Notes: a model not told the origin generated them from the sequence alone. 64,000 nt of DNA from Sphingomonas zeae (GCF_014197135.1 NZ_JACIFA010000012.1:36402-100401), one strand, 5' to 3'. Positions 40,884 to 51,220 are shown, counted from the first letter of the stretch. A program made the numbers and translations.

Positions 40884-43499
40884 ATGCCATCGGCAGTTAT
40901 CGGCGCCCTCCGGGTGTCCCTTGGCCTCGATAGCGCGGAGTTCCGCGCCGGTGCCGCGCGCGCCCAGTCAGCGGCGAACAATCTTGCCGGTCGAATCCAG
41001 CGGTCGTTTACCGGCATCGCGAATAGCGGCCGCGCGCTCGGTGGAGTGCTGGCAAACCTGTCCGGTCCCCTCGCACTGCTCACTGGTGCCGGCGGCGTCG
41101 CCGGACTCGTCGCGATCGCCGACGAAGCGAAGTCGATCACGTCGCAGCTGAAGCTCGCGACCGCTCAGACTGGCAGCTTTATCAAAGCCCAGGAAGATGT
41201 CGCCCGCATCGCCTCCGCCACGCGCGGCGGCTTGGCTGAGACTGCTAGCCTCTATGGCAATTTCGTCCGCGCCACGAATGAGATGGGTAAGACCCAAGGC
41301 GATGCGGCGCGCGCGACCGAGACGTTCGCCAAAGCGCTGAAGATCGGCGGCGCTGATGCCAATGCAGCCGCTTCGGCCACCCTCCAGTTCGGCCAGGCTC
41401 TGGCCTCGGGGGTGCTGCGCGGAGACGAGTTCAATTCCATCATGGAGGCCAGCCCCCGCATCGCGCGGTTGCTCGCCGATAGCTTGGGTATCCCCATCGG
41501 CCAACTGCGCAACATGGCGCAGGAAGGCAAGCTGACTAGCGACGTGCTGTTCAACGCGCTGACCAACCGCAAATTCACGGATGGCCTCGACGCCGAATTC
41601 CAGCAGCTGCCGGTGACTTTCGGCGAAGCGATGACGCTGGTCCATAACGCCGCGATCGCAACGTTCGGCGCCTTCGACGATGGTGGCCAATTCTCGACTG
41701 CGCTCGCCAACTTTATCGGCCGCGGTGCAGACGGTTTCTCCAGTCTGGCCGAAGCTGCAGCGGCCGAGGGCATCCATATCCGCTCAACCTTCGAGGGTTT
41801 GTCGGATGCCTTCTCGCCGCTGCTCTCCGGCGCGCAGAGTGCATTTGCAGGGGTACGGCAGGAAGCCGACTATACCCGCACGAGCATCATCAGCATCCTG
41901 AAGGCGTTTGATGACCTCAGGAATCTGTATGTCGATGCGCAGAACTTTGGCAGCCGGATCGAGAACAGCATCAAGGGCGGGCTGAACCGCGCCCAGCGGC
42001 GCGCGGGTGCCGGACCAAGCGCAGATGTCGCTATGACGCCGATTCTTGCGCGTTCCAACACCGCCCAGACCTTCGCCGTCAGCCAACGGCGATCGGCCGC
42101 GCGCCTCCGCATGGATCGCGCTGCGCGCCGCCTGGAGGCCGATGGCTACATCGTGCCCCGCAACCCCGACGGGACAGTGAACGAAGCGGGCATCCGGCGT
42201 CGCGAACGCCCGGCGCCGCGTGTGTCGACACCCGCCCCGGCAAAGCCCAGCGGCGAAAAGAAGGGTGGTCGCGGGCGCAGCCCGGAGGCGGCACAGGCAA
42301 AGCAGGAGCGCGAAGCCAAGCGCCTCGCCGAAAAGGAGGTGCGGGATCAGCGTCGGTTCGAAGCGGACGAGGCATCGGAGCGGGATGCCCAGCTTCGAGC
42401 TCGTGCCGACCTCACCGTTGAGGCACGGGATCGCCTGGCCGTCGAAAAGCAACTGCGCGACAATGAGACTGCGGCACGCCTTCGTGCGATCGAGACCGAT
42501 AAGGATCTGACCGACGAGCAGAAGGCCCGCCTTTCCGCATTGGTAAAGGGCACGGCGGCGCTTGAGGAAGAAGCTGCTCAGCGTCGCGCGCAGCAGGACC
42601 AGCAGCGCCAGGATCTGGAGCGGATCACCGCGGCGAACGACAATCAGCAGGATATCCTGTCCGCGCAGTCGTCGCTGGCGCGCACGTCGAAGGAACGGGC
42701 TGCGCTCGAGCTTCAGATCCTAGACCTCCAGTTCAAGCAGCAACGCGCCGTGCAAGAAGCGGTGATCGCCAGCGTTACGGCAACCGAGCAGGAAAAGGCC
42801 ATCGCCCTCGATCGTCTCGCCACGCTCGACAAGCTGGAGGCGCTGAGCCGGATCCAGGTCGAACGACAGAATGCCGGGCCACTTGCTCGGTATCTCGATA
42901 CCATCCCGAAAACCGGTGCTGAAATGAACGAGGCGGTGGAGGGCATCGCGACCAACGGCCTCGACAAGCTGATCGACGGTATTGCTTCGGCGCGTGGCAA
43001 TTTTGAGAGCTTGGCCGATGTAGTCAGCAATGTCGCGGACGAGATCATTTCGTCCCTACTTCGGATCGGCATGCAGAAGGGCATCGCCGCCCTATTCGGT
43101 TCGCTGTTCCCTTCCTCGAACGCCAATATCAGCATCAGCAAGCTATTCGGCACCGGGGCAGCAGGCTCTGCCGGATCGGCGGGCGGCACCGTGTCGCTGC
43201 CGAATCTATCCGGCGCGCGTGCGAGCGGCGGGCCGGTCATCGGCGGGCGCAGCTACCTTGTCGGAGAACTGGGGCCTGAAATCTTCACCGCTCCGCACAC
43301 CGGCAAGGTGATCGCCAATGATGCGATCGGCTCGGCCCCGCCTCGCTTCATCATCGAGCCCAGCCCATGGTTCGACGTGCGCGCGGCGGGTGCGGCTGAA
43401 CCTTCCGTGCAGGCCATGGGCGTTCGCGCCGCGGCTGGGGGCAGCGAGATGGCGGCGCGCAACGCGGCCACGGCGCAGCGGCGAAGGATCACGCGATGA
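40884..43499 (+). CDS. Tape measure protein
   Basis: 871 residues. The N-terminal tape-measure domain (about residues 30-250) holds SQLKLATAQTGSFIKAQEDV and GRGVLRGDEFNSIMEASPRI-like sequence near residue 190. Residues about 440-640 form a long Arg/Glu/Ala-rich coiled coil, and the C-terminus is Gly-rich with GERSYLVGELGPEIF-like sequence. Its length sets tail length; about 870 residues predicts a tail near 130 nm by the usual rule. Confidence 0.9.
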   Translation: MPSAVIGALRVSLGLDSAEFRAGAARAQSAANNLAGRIQRSFTGIANSGRALGGVLANLSGPLALLTGAGGVAGLVAIADEAKSITSQLKLATAQTGSFIKAQEDVARIASATRGGLAETASLYGNFVRATNEMGKTQGDAARATETFAKALKIGGADANAAASATLQFGQALASGVLRGDEFNSIMEASPRIARLLADSLGIPIGQLRNMAQEGKLTSDVLFNALTNRKFTDGLDAEFQQLPVTFGEAMTLVHNAAIATFGAFDDGGQFSTALANFIGRGADGFSSLAEAAAAEGIHIRSTFEGLSDAFSPLLSGAQSAFAGVRQEADYTRTSIISILKAFDDLRNLYVDAQNFGSRIENSIKGGLNRAQRRAGAGPSADVAMTPILARSNTAQTFAVSQRRSAARLRMDRAARRLEADGYIVPRNPDGTVNEAGIRRRERPAPRVSTPAPAKPSGEKKGGRGRSPEAAQAKQEREAKRLAEKEVRDQRRFEADEASERDAQLRARADLTVEARDRLAVEKQLRDNETAARLRAIETDKDLTDEQKARLSALVKGTAALEEEAAQRRAQQDQQRQDLERITAANDNQQDILSAQSSLARTSKERAALELQILDLQFKQQRAVQEAVIASVTATEQEKAIALDRLATLDKLEALSRIQVERQNAGPLARYLDTIPKTGAEMNEAVEGIATNGLDKLIDGIASARGNFESLADVVSNVADEIISSLLRIGMQKGIAALFGSLFPSSNANISISKLFGTGAAGSAGSAGGTVSLPNLSGARASGGPVIGGRSYLVGELGPEIFTAPHTGKVIANDAIGSAPPRFIIEPSPWFDVRAAGAAEPSVQAMGVRAAAGGSEMAARNAATAQRRRITR

Positions 43500-44089
43500 G
43501 CATCGCGCTTCCGCTCAGTCCGTCCCCCTCGTCCAGCACGCCCAGCTATCTCGACTATGGGGGCACACTCAGGCCGATCTTCGGCGGGGCCATGCAGAAG
43601 CTGACCCGACTCGGTGACCGGTTCGCGATCGAGGTCACCCTCCCTCCGCTGCCATATGCCGAGACCGGTATGCTCTGGATCGCCCGCCTCATTCGCGCGC
43701 AGCGCGATGGGGCGATCTTCCCATGGCCGCAGCCCGATTTCGACACCGGCGCGCCCGGAAGCCCCGTCGTGAACGGATCGGGGCAGTCCGGCTCGGCAAT
43801 CAATCTGCGCGGTCTGGCCAACGGCTACACCGTCAAGGAAGGCCAGTTCTTCTCGATCATCCACGGTGGGCGCCGGTATCTTGAACAGGCAGCGGCCACG
43901 GCGACTGTCGCGAACGGTCAGCTGTCGTTGCCGATCACGCCCATGCTCCGGATCAGTCCGCAGAATGGCGCGGTCGTCGAGATCGCCAAGCCAATGATCG
44001 AGGGCCTCCTCGATGGCGATGCGCGCAGCTGGAGCGTCGACCTGGCGCGCACGGTCGGCCTGACCTTCACCATCACGGAGATGAAATGA
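43496..44089 (+). CDS. Distal tail / minor tail protein, 197 aa
   Basis: Starts MSIALPLSPSPSSSTPSYLD. The sequence is beta-rich (RFAIEVTLPPLPYAETGMLW and LPITPMLRISPQNGAVVEIA) and follows the tape measure, the place of the distal tail protein. It is coupled to both neighbours. Confidence 0.75.
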   Translation: MSIALPLSPSPSSSTPSYLDYGGTLRPIFGGAMQKLTRLGDRFAIEVTLPPLPYAETGMLWIARLIRAQRDGAIFPWPQPDFDTGAPGSPVVNGSGQSGSAINLRGLANGYTVKEGQFFSIIHGGRRYLEQAAATATVANGQLSLPITPMLRISPQNGAVVEIAKPMIEGLLDGDARSWSVDLARTVGLTFTITEMK

Positions 44090-44721
44090 GCCAGCTGACC
44101 CCGGCCCTGGATACAGCGCTGAAGTCAGACGCGCCGCTTGTATTCGGCGCCGTCGCGATCGACCTCCCTGGACAATCGGTGAACCTTCTCGACGGCGCTG
44201 GCACGCTGGCCTTTGGCGGGCGGACTTTCGTCGGGCATGACGAGACGTTCGGCACCATCTCGTCGGTTGAGGATTTGACCGACGGTGTCGGCGATAGCGC
44301 CCCGGCGTTCCAGCTGACGCTCCTACCCTCTGACGACGCGGCGGCGGCGTTCCTTGCATCGCCGACGATGCAGGGGGCACCAGTCATGGTCTGGCTGGGC
44401 GCGGTTGACCGGGTGACCGGTCGGACCATTCCCGATCCGCACCTCGTCTTCCTCGGTGAACTGGATGTGCCGACCCTCCATTCCGAAGATCACGCGCGCC
44501 GTCTCGATTACGAGATCGTCTCGGTATTCGAGCGGCTGTTCGAAGATGACCAGAGCGTTCGGCTATCCGCCGGTCACCACCGCAGCATCTTCCCAAACGA
44601 AGCGGGTATGGATTTTGTCACCGGCGTCGCCGAGACGATCTATTGGGGTGTCCCTGGAGTCCAAGGCGCGGTGGCAACGTATTCTGGCGGCGGCGGTGAT
44701 TATGGCGGGGCCTATCAATGA
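44086..44721 (+). CDS. Minor tail protein, 211 aa
   Basis: FGAVAIDLPGQSVNLLDGAG, RTFVGHDETFGTISSVEDLT and RRLDYEIVSVFERLFEDDQS resemble alphaproteobacterial phage tail proteins that sit between the distal tail protein and the peptidase. Likely a baseplate component. Confidence 0.75.
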   Translation: MSQLTPALDTALKSDAPLVFGAVAIDLPGQSVNLLDGAGTLAFGGRTFVGHDETFGTISSVEDLTDGVGDSAPAFQLTLLPSDDAAAAFLASPTMQGAPVMVWLGAVDRVTGRTIPDPHLVFLGELDVPTLHSEDHARRLDYEIVSVFERLFEDDQSVRLSAGHHRSIFPNEAGMDFVTGVAETIYWGVPGVQGAVATYSGGGGDYGGAYQ

Positions 44722-45143
44722 CCAATGATCCCTTCATTCTCCGGGCCAACGCGGCGCAGGCAACGCTCGACCAGTGGAAGGCTCGACCGATGCGGCTGGG
44801 TACCTCCGACTGCGTGCGGATGACCGCCTCACATCTGCGCCGCTTGGGCCACAAGGTGAAGCTGCCCGCATCTGGATCCTATAGATCGGTCCGCAGCGCG
44901 CTGAAGGCGCTGGACGAGCGTGGATATTCCAGTCTCGCCGATGCGCTGGACGCCATGGGCCTGGAACGCATCGCCCCGGCATCTGCGATCGTGGGCGATG
45001 TCCTGATGCTCCCCGCCGAGGACAAGCTGGGAGCATTGGTCGTGGCCCTCGGCAACGGGCGAGTCGTTGGGTATCACGAAGAAGCGATCGGCGCGGCCGT
45101 GCTCCAGCCCGTCAAATATGTCACCGCCTGGCGCGCAATATGA
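44718..45143 (+). CDS. DUF6950/NlpC-P60-like tail tip peptidase, 141 aa
   Basis: RLGTSDCVRMTASHLRRLGH carries a Cys at the place of the NlpC/P60 nucleophile, and ASAIVGDVLMLPAEDKLGAL is the following strand pair. In lambda the analogous gpK helps tail assembly or local cell-wall opening. A clear catalytic His is not obvious (GYHEEAIG is a candidate). Confidence 0.75.
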   Translation: MTNDPFILRANAAQATLDQWKARPMRLGTSDCVRMTASHLRRLGHKVKLPASGSYRSVRSALKALDERGYSSLADALDAMGLERIAPASAIVGDVLMLPAEDKLGALVVALGNGRVVGYHEEAIGAAVLQPVKYVTAWRAI

Positions 45144-45560
45144 TCAGCACAGACGGTCCCAAGCCTTATCCATTTCACCTGCGGGCATCTGTTCTTCAAC
45201 GGCGGTGACGTTGCCCGATATGAACCGTTGGCGGCCAGTCATGCCGCCGAAGCCATTCCTGCTATTTACATAACCGCACGTCACCGGTGCCCCCGACGTC
45301 CAACCGGTCCGCACCGCTTCAAACTTTGCAGAATCTGGGTCTTTTAGCATTGCGCGGACCTCGCGCTGTGCCGTCGCTTGATTGGCGTACAACTGTGTCC
45401 CCGGCTTAGGACGCGCGGTCTTAGACGCTGTTGGCGATGGTGTCGGCGCAGGCTGTTCAGTGCCACCTCGAGCGAACACGATCAGCGCTAGAATTGCCGC
45501 TCCGACAATCAGGACAGTTTTGCCGTGGCCTTGGTCTCCAGTCGATCCGGCCTCGCTCAT
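45144..45560 (-). CDS. Membrane-anchored moron protein, 138 aa
   Basis: One N-terminal transmembrane helix (KTVLIVGAAILALIVFARGG), a Pro/Thr/Ser linker, then a periplasmic domain with AMLKDPDSAKFEAVRTGWTS, TCGYVNSRNGFGGMTG. That LKDPDSAKF...CG.VN..N.FGG pattern occurs in small envelope proteins of unknown role. It faces against the tail operon and follows a lipoprotein gene. It may be expressed in the lysogen, for example for superinfection exclusion; that is inference. Confidence 0.75.
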   Translation of the reverse strand: MSEAGSTGDQGHGKTVLIVGAAILALIVFARGGTEQPAPTPSPTASKTARPKPGTQLYANQATAQREVRAMLKDPDSAKFEAVRTGWTSGAPVTCGYVNSRNGFGGMTGRQRFISGNVTAVEEQMPAGEMDKAWDRLC

Positions 45561-45913
45561 TATAGGCAGTCCCGTGCTGGGCCGCTGATTGGTCCGACTA
45601 CCCCCGGTCGCCCTGCAACGCTTTGCAGAGTGACGGTCCGTCGATCCCCACGATCAACTACGTCGAACACGTCCATCACGGTCTTTATTCCAGTCACTCG
45701 CGAAGACAGCGTGACAGAAACCCCGTTCGCTATTGGTTCTTTCCCGACCTCAAGCCCTTTGCCTGCGAATGCGAGCGCTATGCACCCTGCGATATCGTTG
45801 ACAGCGCGCTGACTATCCGAAGTCTGGGCAACGTGACGACCGCGAATATCGCCTGATGTTGCGCAGCCAGCCAACGTCATGGCGGCCAATATAGCAATAG
45901 CTGCAGCCCGCAT
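45560..45913 (-). CDS. Lipoprotein moron, 117 aa
   Basis: A lipoprotein signal peptide (MRAAAIAILAAMTLAGCATS, lipobox LAGC) precedes a small periplasmic domain (DIAGCIALAFAGKGLEVGKE and VTLSSRVTGIKTVMDVFDVV). Its stop overlaps the start of the membrane protein downstream, so the two form an operon against the tail genes. Envelope proteins in this position in other phages block superinfection; this is by analogy only. Confidence 0.78.
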   Translation of the reverse strand: MRAAAIAILAAMTLAGCATSGDIRGRHVAQTSDSQRAVNDIAGCIALAFAGKGLEVGKEPIANGVSVTLSSRVTGIKTVMDVFDVVDRGDRRTVTLQSVAGRPGVVGPISGPARDCL

Positions 45914-45940
45914 CTTGGCCTCTCCCGAAAGGACTTTCGA

Positions 45941-48900
45941 TTGTCGAAAGTATTAAAAACGGCGGCTATTGTAGTCGGTGCCGTTGCCCTTGTCGCGTCT
46001 GGAATTGGCGCTGCGGCGGGAGCAGGCGCATTCGGTAGCTTGGCGCTCGGCACTATGTCCGCTGGGACTGCAGCGACACTGTCGACAGTAGCGACGGTCG
46101 CGACCATCGCCTCGGCGGCAGCAGGCGTGCTTTCGCTTGCCGCAGGTCTGACCGCGCGAAAACCGACATCTGAATCGACCGGATCGCAAACCAGCTTCTC
46201 GGCGAATCCCGACGCAGGCGCGCCACTTCTCCTCGGACGCACCGGGACCGCTGGCGATATCGTCGCGCGCTTCGGGTGGGACACTCGCGACGCGGGCGAC
46301 AATGACCGTCAGGCGTTCGTGTCAGTGCTGTCCTTGGGGCCTGTCGCTGCGATCGAGGGCCAGACGGTCGATCGTTCGCCAGTGTCGTACAGTAATGGCG
46401 CCGCGCTTGGCGCGTTCGCCGGGTTCATGTGGTCGATGACGCAGCTCGGCGCGCTGGCTAGTCCGCTGCTCGGCTTCGGTGCTGGCGCGGGCACCCCGCC
46501 CGGCTGGTCAACGCAGCATGGCCTGTCCGGCAAGGCGGCGGCGACTTGGACGCTTCGCTTCGATACCAAGGCCAAGCTGTATCAGAACGGCGTACCCGCT
46601 CCGATGTGGACCGTGCGCGGCATCCTGGCATACGATCCGCGCAAGGACAGCACGTACCCCGGCGGCAATGGCCCGCACCGCATGGCCGACCCGGCCGACA
46701 CGGCAGCCTATGATGCCGCGACCGCGACTTGGGAGTGGACCGAAGACCCCTACCTGCTCGGTCTTCGCTGGGCGCACGGGTTCTGGCAGCGCGACCCGCG
46801 CGACCCAAACAGCGAGTATCAGCGGGTGATGGGCATCGGTGCGCCGTGGGGCGCGATCGATGTGGCATCCTTCGTCGAGGGGGCGAACGTCTCCCAGGCC
46901 AATGGCTGGACCTGCGGCGGCGTCGTTTATTCGGGCGACGGCAAGTGGGACACGATGAAGAAGATCCTGCAGGCCGGAATGGGCGAGCCTGTCGCGCTGG
47001 GCGCGCGGATCAGCTGCTTCGTCAACGCGCCGAAGGTCAGCCTCGCCTCGATCACCATCGATGACGTCGTCGGCCCGGCCAGCGTCGCCGCCACCCAGCC
47101 GCGCCGCGACCGGATCAATACCATCACGCCGAGTTTCCGCCTGGAAGCGAATAACTGGCAGCATCTGCCCGGCGCGCCGATCAGCGTGCCCGAGCATGTG
47201 GCGGAGGACGGCGGCAAGCGCGCCCGCGCGCAAGATTATTGGCTGATCCAGAACACGAAGCAGGTCGGCACCGCTGTCCGCTACGATATCGAGAATGCCA
47301 GAGAGTTCGGGCCGATCACCCTGCCCGTCAAGCTGCACTGGATGGGATACAAGCCCGGCGATTGCGTGACGGCGGTGCTGCCCGAGCTGGGTCTCAACGC
47401 GCGGCCGATCCTGCTCCTCAACCGCACGCTCGGCGCCGCGTCGGGCATCGTGACCCTGTCAGCGCGGTCGGAGACGGCCGCCAAGCACGCGTTCGCGCTG
47501 GGTCAGACCGCGACGCCCCCGCCCAGCCCGGGCGTCAGTGGGCCGCCCATCGTGCCGGTACCCGCGCAGAACGCCTGGGCGATCACCGCGACCAGTCTAA
47601 TCTCGCAAGCGCAGACCGTCCCGGCTTTGGTTGTGACCGGCGCTGTCGATGCCAGCACCGCCGACGCGGTGGTCATCGAATACCGGCCGTTCGTGTCCGG
47701 CCAGGGGTCGGGCGCGGGCTGGGCCTCGGCGGGCATCTGGTCCGTCGGCGCCAGCCGTGCCGAGATCACCAGCGTGCGCAGCGGGACCGCCTATGAGGTC
47801 GCGATCTCCTACCAGCGCAATGGCGTGACCGGCGGACGCCGGATCATCGGCCCGGTCGTCACGGCCGGTCCGGCCGTCGACTTCGACGCCGTCACCGGTC
47901 CGAACAAGCCGCAGAATGGTGCCACGGTCGGCGGCACCATTGGCGTCGACATCAAGAACCCGGTCGGAGAAATCCTCGCCCCGGTCGACGTGCTGAATAG
48001 TGCGCTAGTGCTACGCCCAGACGGGGCGCTGGTCGCCACCATCGGCGACACCACCCGCCCCCTGGGCAAACTGAACCTGATCGACTTGGGCGCCGCAAAC
48101 GAAATGGCTCGCCGCCAGCTGGAAAGCGATCTGGCGTCGCTGTCCGCTGCCGTTGCGCAATTGGCCACCGGGCAGGCTATCGTACAGAACGTCTTTCGCG
48201 ATGCCGGGTTGTTCACCGATCCGGATTCAGGCGTGGCCAAGCTGTTCGCGATCGAAAGCCGGGCTGAACAGATCAACAACCTGTCTGTGACGCTTAACGC
48301 GGCGCTGGCGACGATCGACCTCAAGGCGACGGTCAATTATGTCGACCAGGCCATCTTGCAGGCGAAGCTCGACGGCAGCGACGTAGACCTGTCTTCGATC
48401 TTTGTCCGGCTGACCTCGGCAGAGACGAGCATCTCCGGCCTTCAGGCGTCGATCCAGTTGAAGGCCGACGCAACCGTCGTCACTGGCCTTCAGGGGTCGG
48501 TCACGTCCATAAATCAGTCGCTCGATGCGTTGAACGCGCTGGTGTCGACCAAGGCCAGCCAGACAGTGGTGGACGGCATGGGCGCACGGCTGACACTAGC
48601 CGAACAGACCCTGAACGCCTTCGACGGGGCTTCTATCTCCACCACCGTCACCGCTAGCCGTCGTGCACCGGCTGACAGCGACGTTGCAGGCGCTAACAAC
48701 ATCCTCGCGGCGTTGAACGGGTGGGACGCAGGTAATATGGCGCTGGCCGCAGTTGCTGCCGCAAAGACCGAGCTGACCGCTAAAACGGACAGCAACACCA
48801 GCGCCATCGCTTCGCTGTCACTGCAGATTGGCTTGCAGATCGGCGCGGCCAGTGCGCAGGTCAGTGCCGAGCAGGCGGCGCGGATCAGCGGCGACCAGGC

Positions 48901-49888
48901 GATTGCCAGCGACCTCGCGACCTACAAGGTTTCGGTCGGCAATTCGCTCGCGTCAGTAAATAACGCACTCCTCGTGCAGGCCGACAAGCTCACCTCCATG
49001 GCGGGCCGCCTCGACAATTACGACGCGTCGCTCGGTACGCTGTCGGGTCGTATCAGCGATGAGCATTGGGCATGGGTTGCCGGTGACCAGGCGGGGGCAC
49101 AGGCCCTGTCGTCGTACAAGGCGCAGACCGACAATGCGCTCGCTCAGGCGAACCAGCGGATCGGCACGGTATCGGACAACCTCTCGACGGTCAGCAGCAG
49201 CGTCACCAGCCTATCGACCACCGTGGGAGGGCATACCTCGACGCTCACCGCCTATGGCCAGTCAATCAACGGGCTGGCTCTCCGGTGGGGTGTCGAGTTC
49301 AACGCCAACGGTGCGGTGACGGGCTTCGCGCTGAACAACGCCTCCGGTCGTACCGATGCTGTCTTCGTCGTCGACAACTTCAAGATCGCCAAAGCCGGCA
49401 CATCTGGCGGCACGGTGGTCTTCTCTATCGCCGACGATGGCGCGGTTGAAATGCCGAACGTCCGGGTCAAGAAGATCGCGGCGGGTGTGGTCGACACCGA
49501 CCAGATCGTTGGCAACGCGCTCTCTACCACCGTCACCGATGTCCAGTCCGTCACCGATGTGAGCGCCGACGGTGCGCAGGCGAGCGGCACGACTCTGATC
49601 AACAGCACCGGGGGCGTGCTCCGGATCGATGTCTGCGCTCAGGCGACCCGGACCGCGACCGGCGCTCAGCCGCTGCGTATGCAGCTTTTCCGGTCGGACG
49701 GCACTGCAGTGTCGGGTCTCTACAAATCTCCCTCGCAGGCCGAGTCTGCCCCCGTGACCTTCTTCGTGATCGAGCGCCTCGCGCCCGGTCAGCGCGGGTA
49801 TTACGTCGTCTATTCGGTCGACAGCGGCAGCGGAGGCAGCCGGTACAACGTCACCCACACGCTCGCGATCACCGAGCTCAAGCGCTAA
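45941..49888 (+). CDS. Tail tip / host-specificity protein (lambda J-like, DUF1983)
   Basis: 1315 residues from TTG 45941. The N-terminal hydrophobic region is followed by tail-tip domains (QAFVSVLSLGPVAAIEGQTV, YQRVMGIGAPWGAIDVASFV), a fibronectin-like region near residues 540-650, long helical repeats (about 700-1100) and a DUF1983-type end with FNANGAVTGFALNNASGRTD. It forms the central fibre and likely decides receptor binding. Confidence 0.88.
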   Translation: MSKVLKTAAIVVGAVALVASGIGAAAGAGAFGSLALGTMSAGTAATLSTVATVATIASAAAGVLSLAAGLTARKPTSESTGSQTSFSANPDAGAPLLLGRTGTAGDIVARFGWDTRDAGDNDRQAFVSVLSLGPVAAIEGQTVDRSPVSYSNGAALGAFAGFMWSMTQLGALASPLLGFGAGAGTPPGWSTQHGLSGKAAATWTLRFDTKAKLYQNGVPAPMWTVRGILAYDPRKDSTYPGGNGPHRMADPADTAAYDAATATWEWTEDPYLLGLRWAHGFWQRDPRDPNSEYQRVMGIGAPWGAIDVASFVEGANVSQANGWTCGGVVYSGDGKWDTMKKILQAGMGEPVALGARISCFVNAPKVSLASITIDDVVGPASVAATQPRRDRINTITPSFRLEANNWQHLPGAPISVPEHVAEDGGKRARAQDYWLIQNTKQVGTAVRYDIENAREFGPITLPVKLHWMGYKPGDCVTAVLPELGLNARPILLLNRTLGAASGIVTLSARSETAAKHAFALGQTATPPPSPGVSGPPIVPVPAQNAWAITATSLISQAQTVPALVVTGAVDASTADAVVIEYRPFVSGQGSGAGWASAGIWSVGASRAEITSVRSGTAYEVAISYQRNGVTGGRRIIGPVVTAGPAVDFDAVTGPNKPQNGATVGGTIGVDIKNPVGEILAPVDVLNSALVLRPDGALVATIGDTTRPLGKLNLIDLGAANEMARRQLESDLASLSAAVAQLATGQAIVQNVFRDAGLFTDPDSGVAKLFAIESRAEQINNLSVTLNAALATIDLKATVNYVDQAILQAKLDGSDVDLSSIFVRLTSAETSISGLQASIQLKADATVVTGLQGSVTSINQSLDALNALVSTKASQTVVDGMGARLTLAEQTLNAFDGASISTTVTASRRAPADSDVAGANNILAALNGWDAGNMALAAVAAAKTELTAKTDSNTSAIASLSLQIGLQIGAASAQVSAEQAARISGDQAIASDLATYKVSVGNSLASVNNALLVQADKLTSMAGRLDNYDASLGTLSGRISDEHWAWVAGDQAGAQALSSYKAQTDNALAQANQRIGTVSDNLSTVSSSVTSLSTTVGGHTSTLTAYGQSINGLALRWGVEFNANGAVTGFALNNASGRTDAVFVVDNFKIAKAGTSGGTVVFSIADDGAVEMPNVRVKKIAAGVVDTDQIVGNALSTTVTDVQSVTDVSADGAQASGTTLINSTGGVLRIDVCAQATRTATGAQPLRMQLFRSDGTAVSGLYKSPSQAESAPVTFFVIERLAPGQRGYYVVYSVDSGSGGSRYNVTHTLAITELKR

Positions 49889-49903
49889 ATCAGGAGCATC
49901 AAT

Positions 49904-51220
49904 ATGGCATGGTATCGCGCCGGTACGGTTGCGGTGACGAACGGTTCTGCCGTGATCGCCGGTTCAGGCACCGCATGGGTCAACAATGTTCAGATCGGTC
50001 ATGCGATCAATCTGCCGGATGGGCGCGCATATGAGGTGCTGTCTGTCGACAGCAACACCCAGATTACGCTGGGCTCCCCCTATTTGGGGGTTGCCGCTAC
50101 TGGGCAGGCCTACAGTGTGCAGCCCAATCAGGGATTTGCGCAGGCGGCCGCGGCCAAGCTGACCGACTTTCTGTCCCAGATCAGCGGGTGGATTTCCGGT
50201 GCGCTGTCTGGTCGATTTGGGGATGGCACCTCGGGCGTGCCCGGGATCAGCTTCGCGGTGGACCAAGATACGGGCCTGTATCGCGGTGGCGCCAACGTCC
50301 TCGGCTTCTCTGTAGGCGGCGTGGGCCGTGCTGCCTTGGCGCCCGACAAGATGACCGTCAACGAGCTACTGGAGATTGGCGGCCCCTCGGCCGGTTTGAA
50401 CCTCTCCAATCCTCAGGCGGCATGGACCATCACGGCGCCGGCCAATGCGAATGCGTTGGCGATCGTCGACAGGCAGACGAGCAGTGAAAGGGCTCGCTTC
50501 GACGCGGCTGGCAACCTCCTAGTCGGCGCGACGTCGGCGTCGAACCACGTCATATCGCGTGGCACCAGCGAGGGCGACCTCATCATGCAGGTGCAAGGCA
50601 AGGCCCATCCCGGCGTCGCCTTTTTCTCGGCCGCATCCGGTTCGGCAAACAGTTCGGCCTGCGCGTTCGCTTTGAACAAGAACGCCCAGACCAACCGATC
50701 CATCAATGCAGCCGGGACGATCAACGGCAGCGGCGCTGACTACGCCGAATATATGCTGAAGGCGGCGGGTTGCGGGATCATCGCCAAGGGCGATGTCTGC
50801 GGTGTCGATCGCGAAGGGAAGCTCACGCGGACTTGGGCCGATGCGATCAGCTTCGTGGTGAAGTCGACCGATCCTACGCTGGTCGGGGGTGACACCTGGG
50901 CGGCCCACCTCCCGCCTCGGCCGGAGCAGGGCGAGGATGAAGCCGCAGCGACTTTCGCTTCCCGCCTGACCGAGTGGGAGACCGCGTTAGAGCAAGCACG
51001 CCTCTGCGTCGATCGCATCGCCTTTTGCGGTCAGGTGCCCTGCAACGTCAGCAGCGATTTCGAGGTGGGCGATTACATCGTCGCTGCCGCCAGCGGCGCG
51101 GGCATCAAGGCCGTCGCCGTGAAGCCCGACGACATCACTTTCCCCGAGTACATGCGCCGCATCGGTAAGGTTTGGGCGATCCGTGAAGGTCGCGCGTGGA
51201 TCGACGTCCAGCACGGCTGA
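49904..51220 (+). CDS. Tail fibre protein with C-terminal peptidase-G2-like domain
   Basis: 438 residues: an N-terminal strand-rich segment (AVTNGSAVIAGSGTAWVNNV), then GTSGVPGISFAVDQDTGLYR, as in many fibres, and a C-terminal part (GSGADYAEYMLKAAGCGIIA, RRIGKVWAIREGRAWIDVQH) like the self-cleaving chaperone domain of fibres. Probably a receptor-binding fibre assembled on the J-like protein. Confidence 0.82.
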   Translation: MAWYRAGTVAVTNGSAVIAGSGTAWVNNVQIGHAINLPDGRAYEVLSVDSNTQITLGSPYLGVAATGQAYSVQPNQGFAQAAAAKLTDFLSQISGWISGALSGRFGDGTSGVPGISFAVDQDTGLYRGGANVLGFSVGGVGRAALAPDKMTVNELLEIGGPSAGLNLSNPQAAWTITAPANANALAIVDRQTSSERARFDAAGNLLVGATSASNHVISRGTSEGDLIMQVQGKAHPGVAFFSAASGSANSSACAFALNKNAQTNRSINAAGTINGSGADYAEYMLKAAGCGIIAKGDVCGVDREGKLTRTWADAISFVVKSTDPTLVGGDTWAAHLPPRPEQGEDEAAATFASRLTEWETALEQARLCVDRIAFCGQVPCNVSSDFEVGDYIVAAASGAGIKAVAVKPDDITFPEYMRRIGKVWAIREGRAWIDVQHG

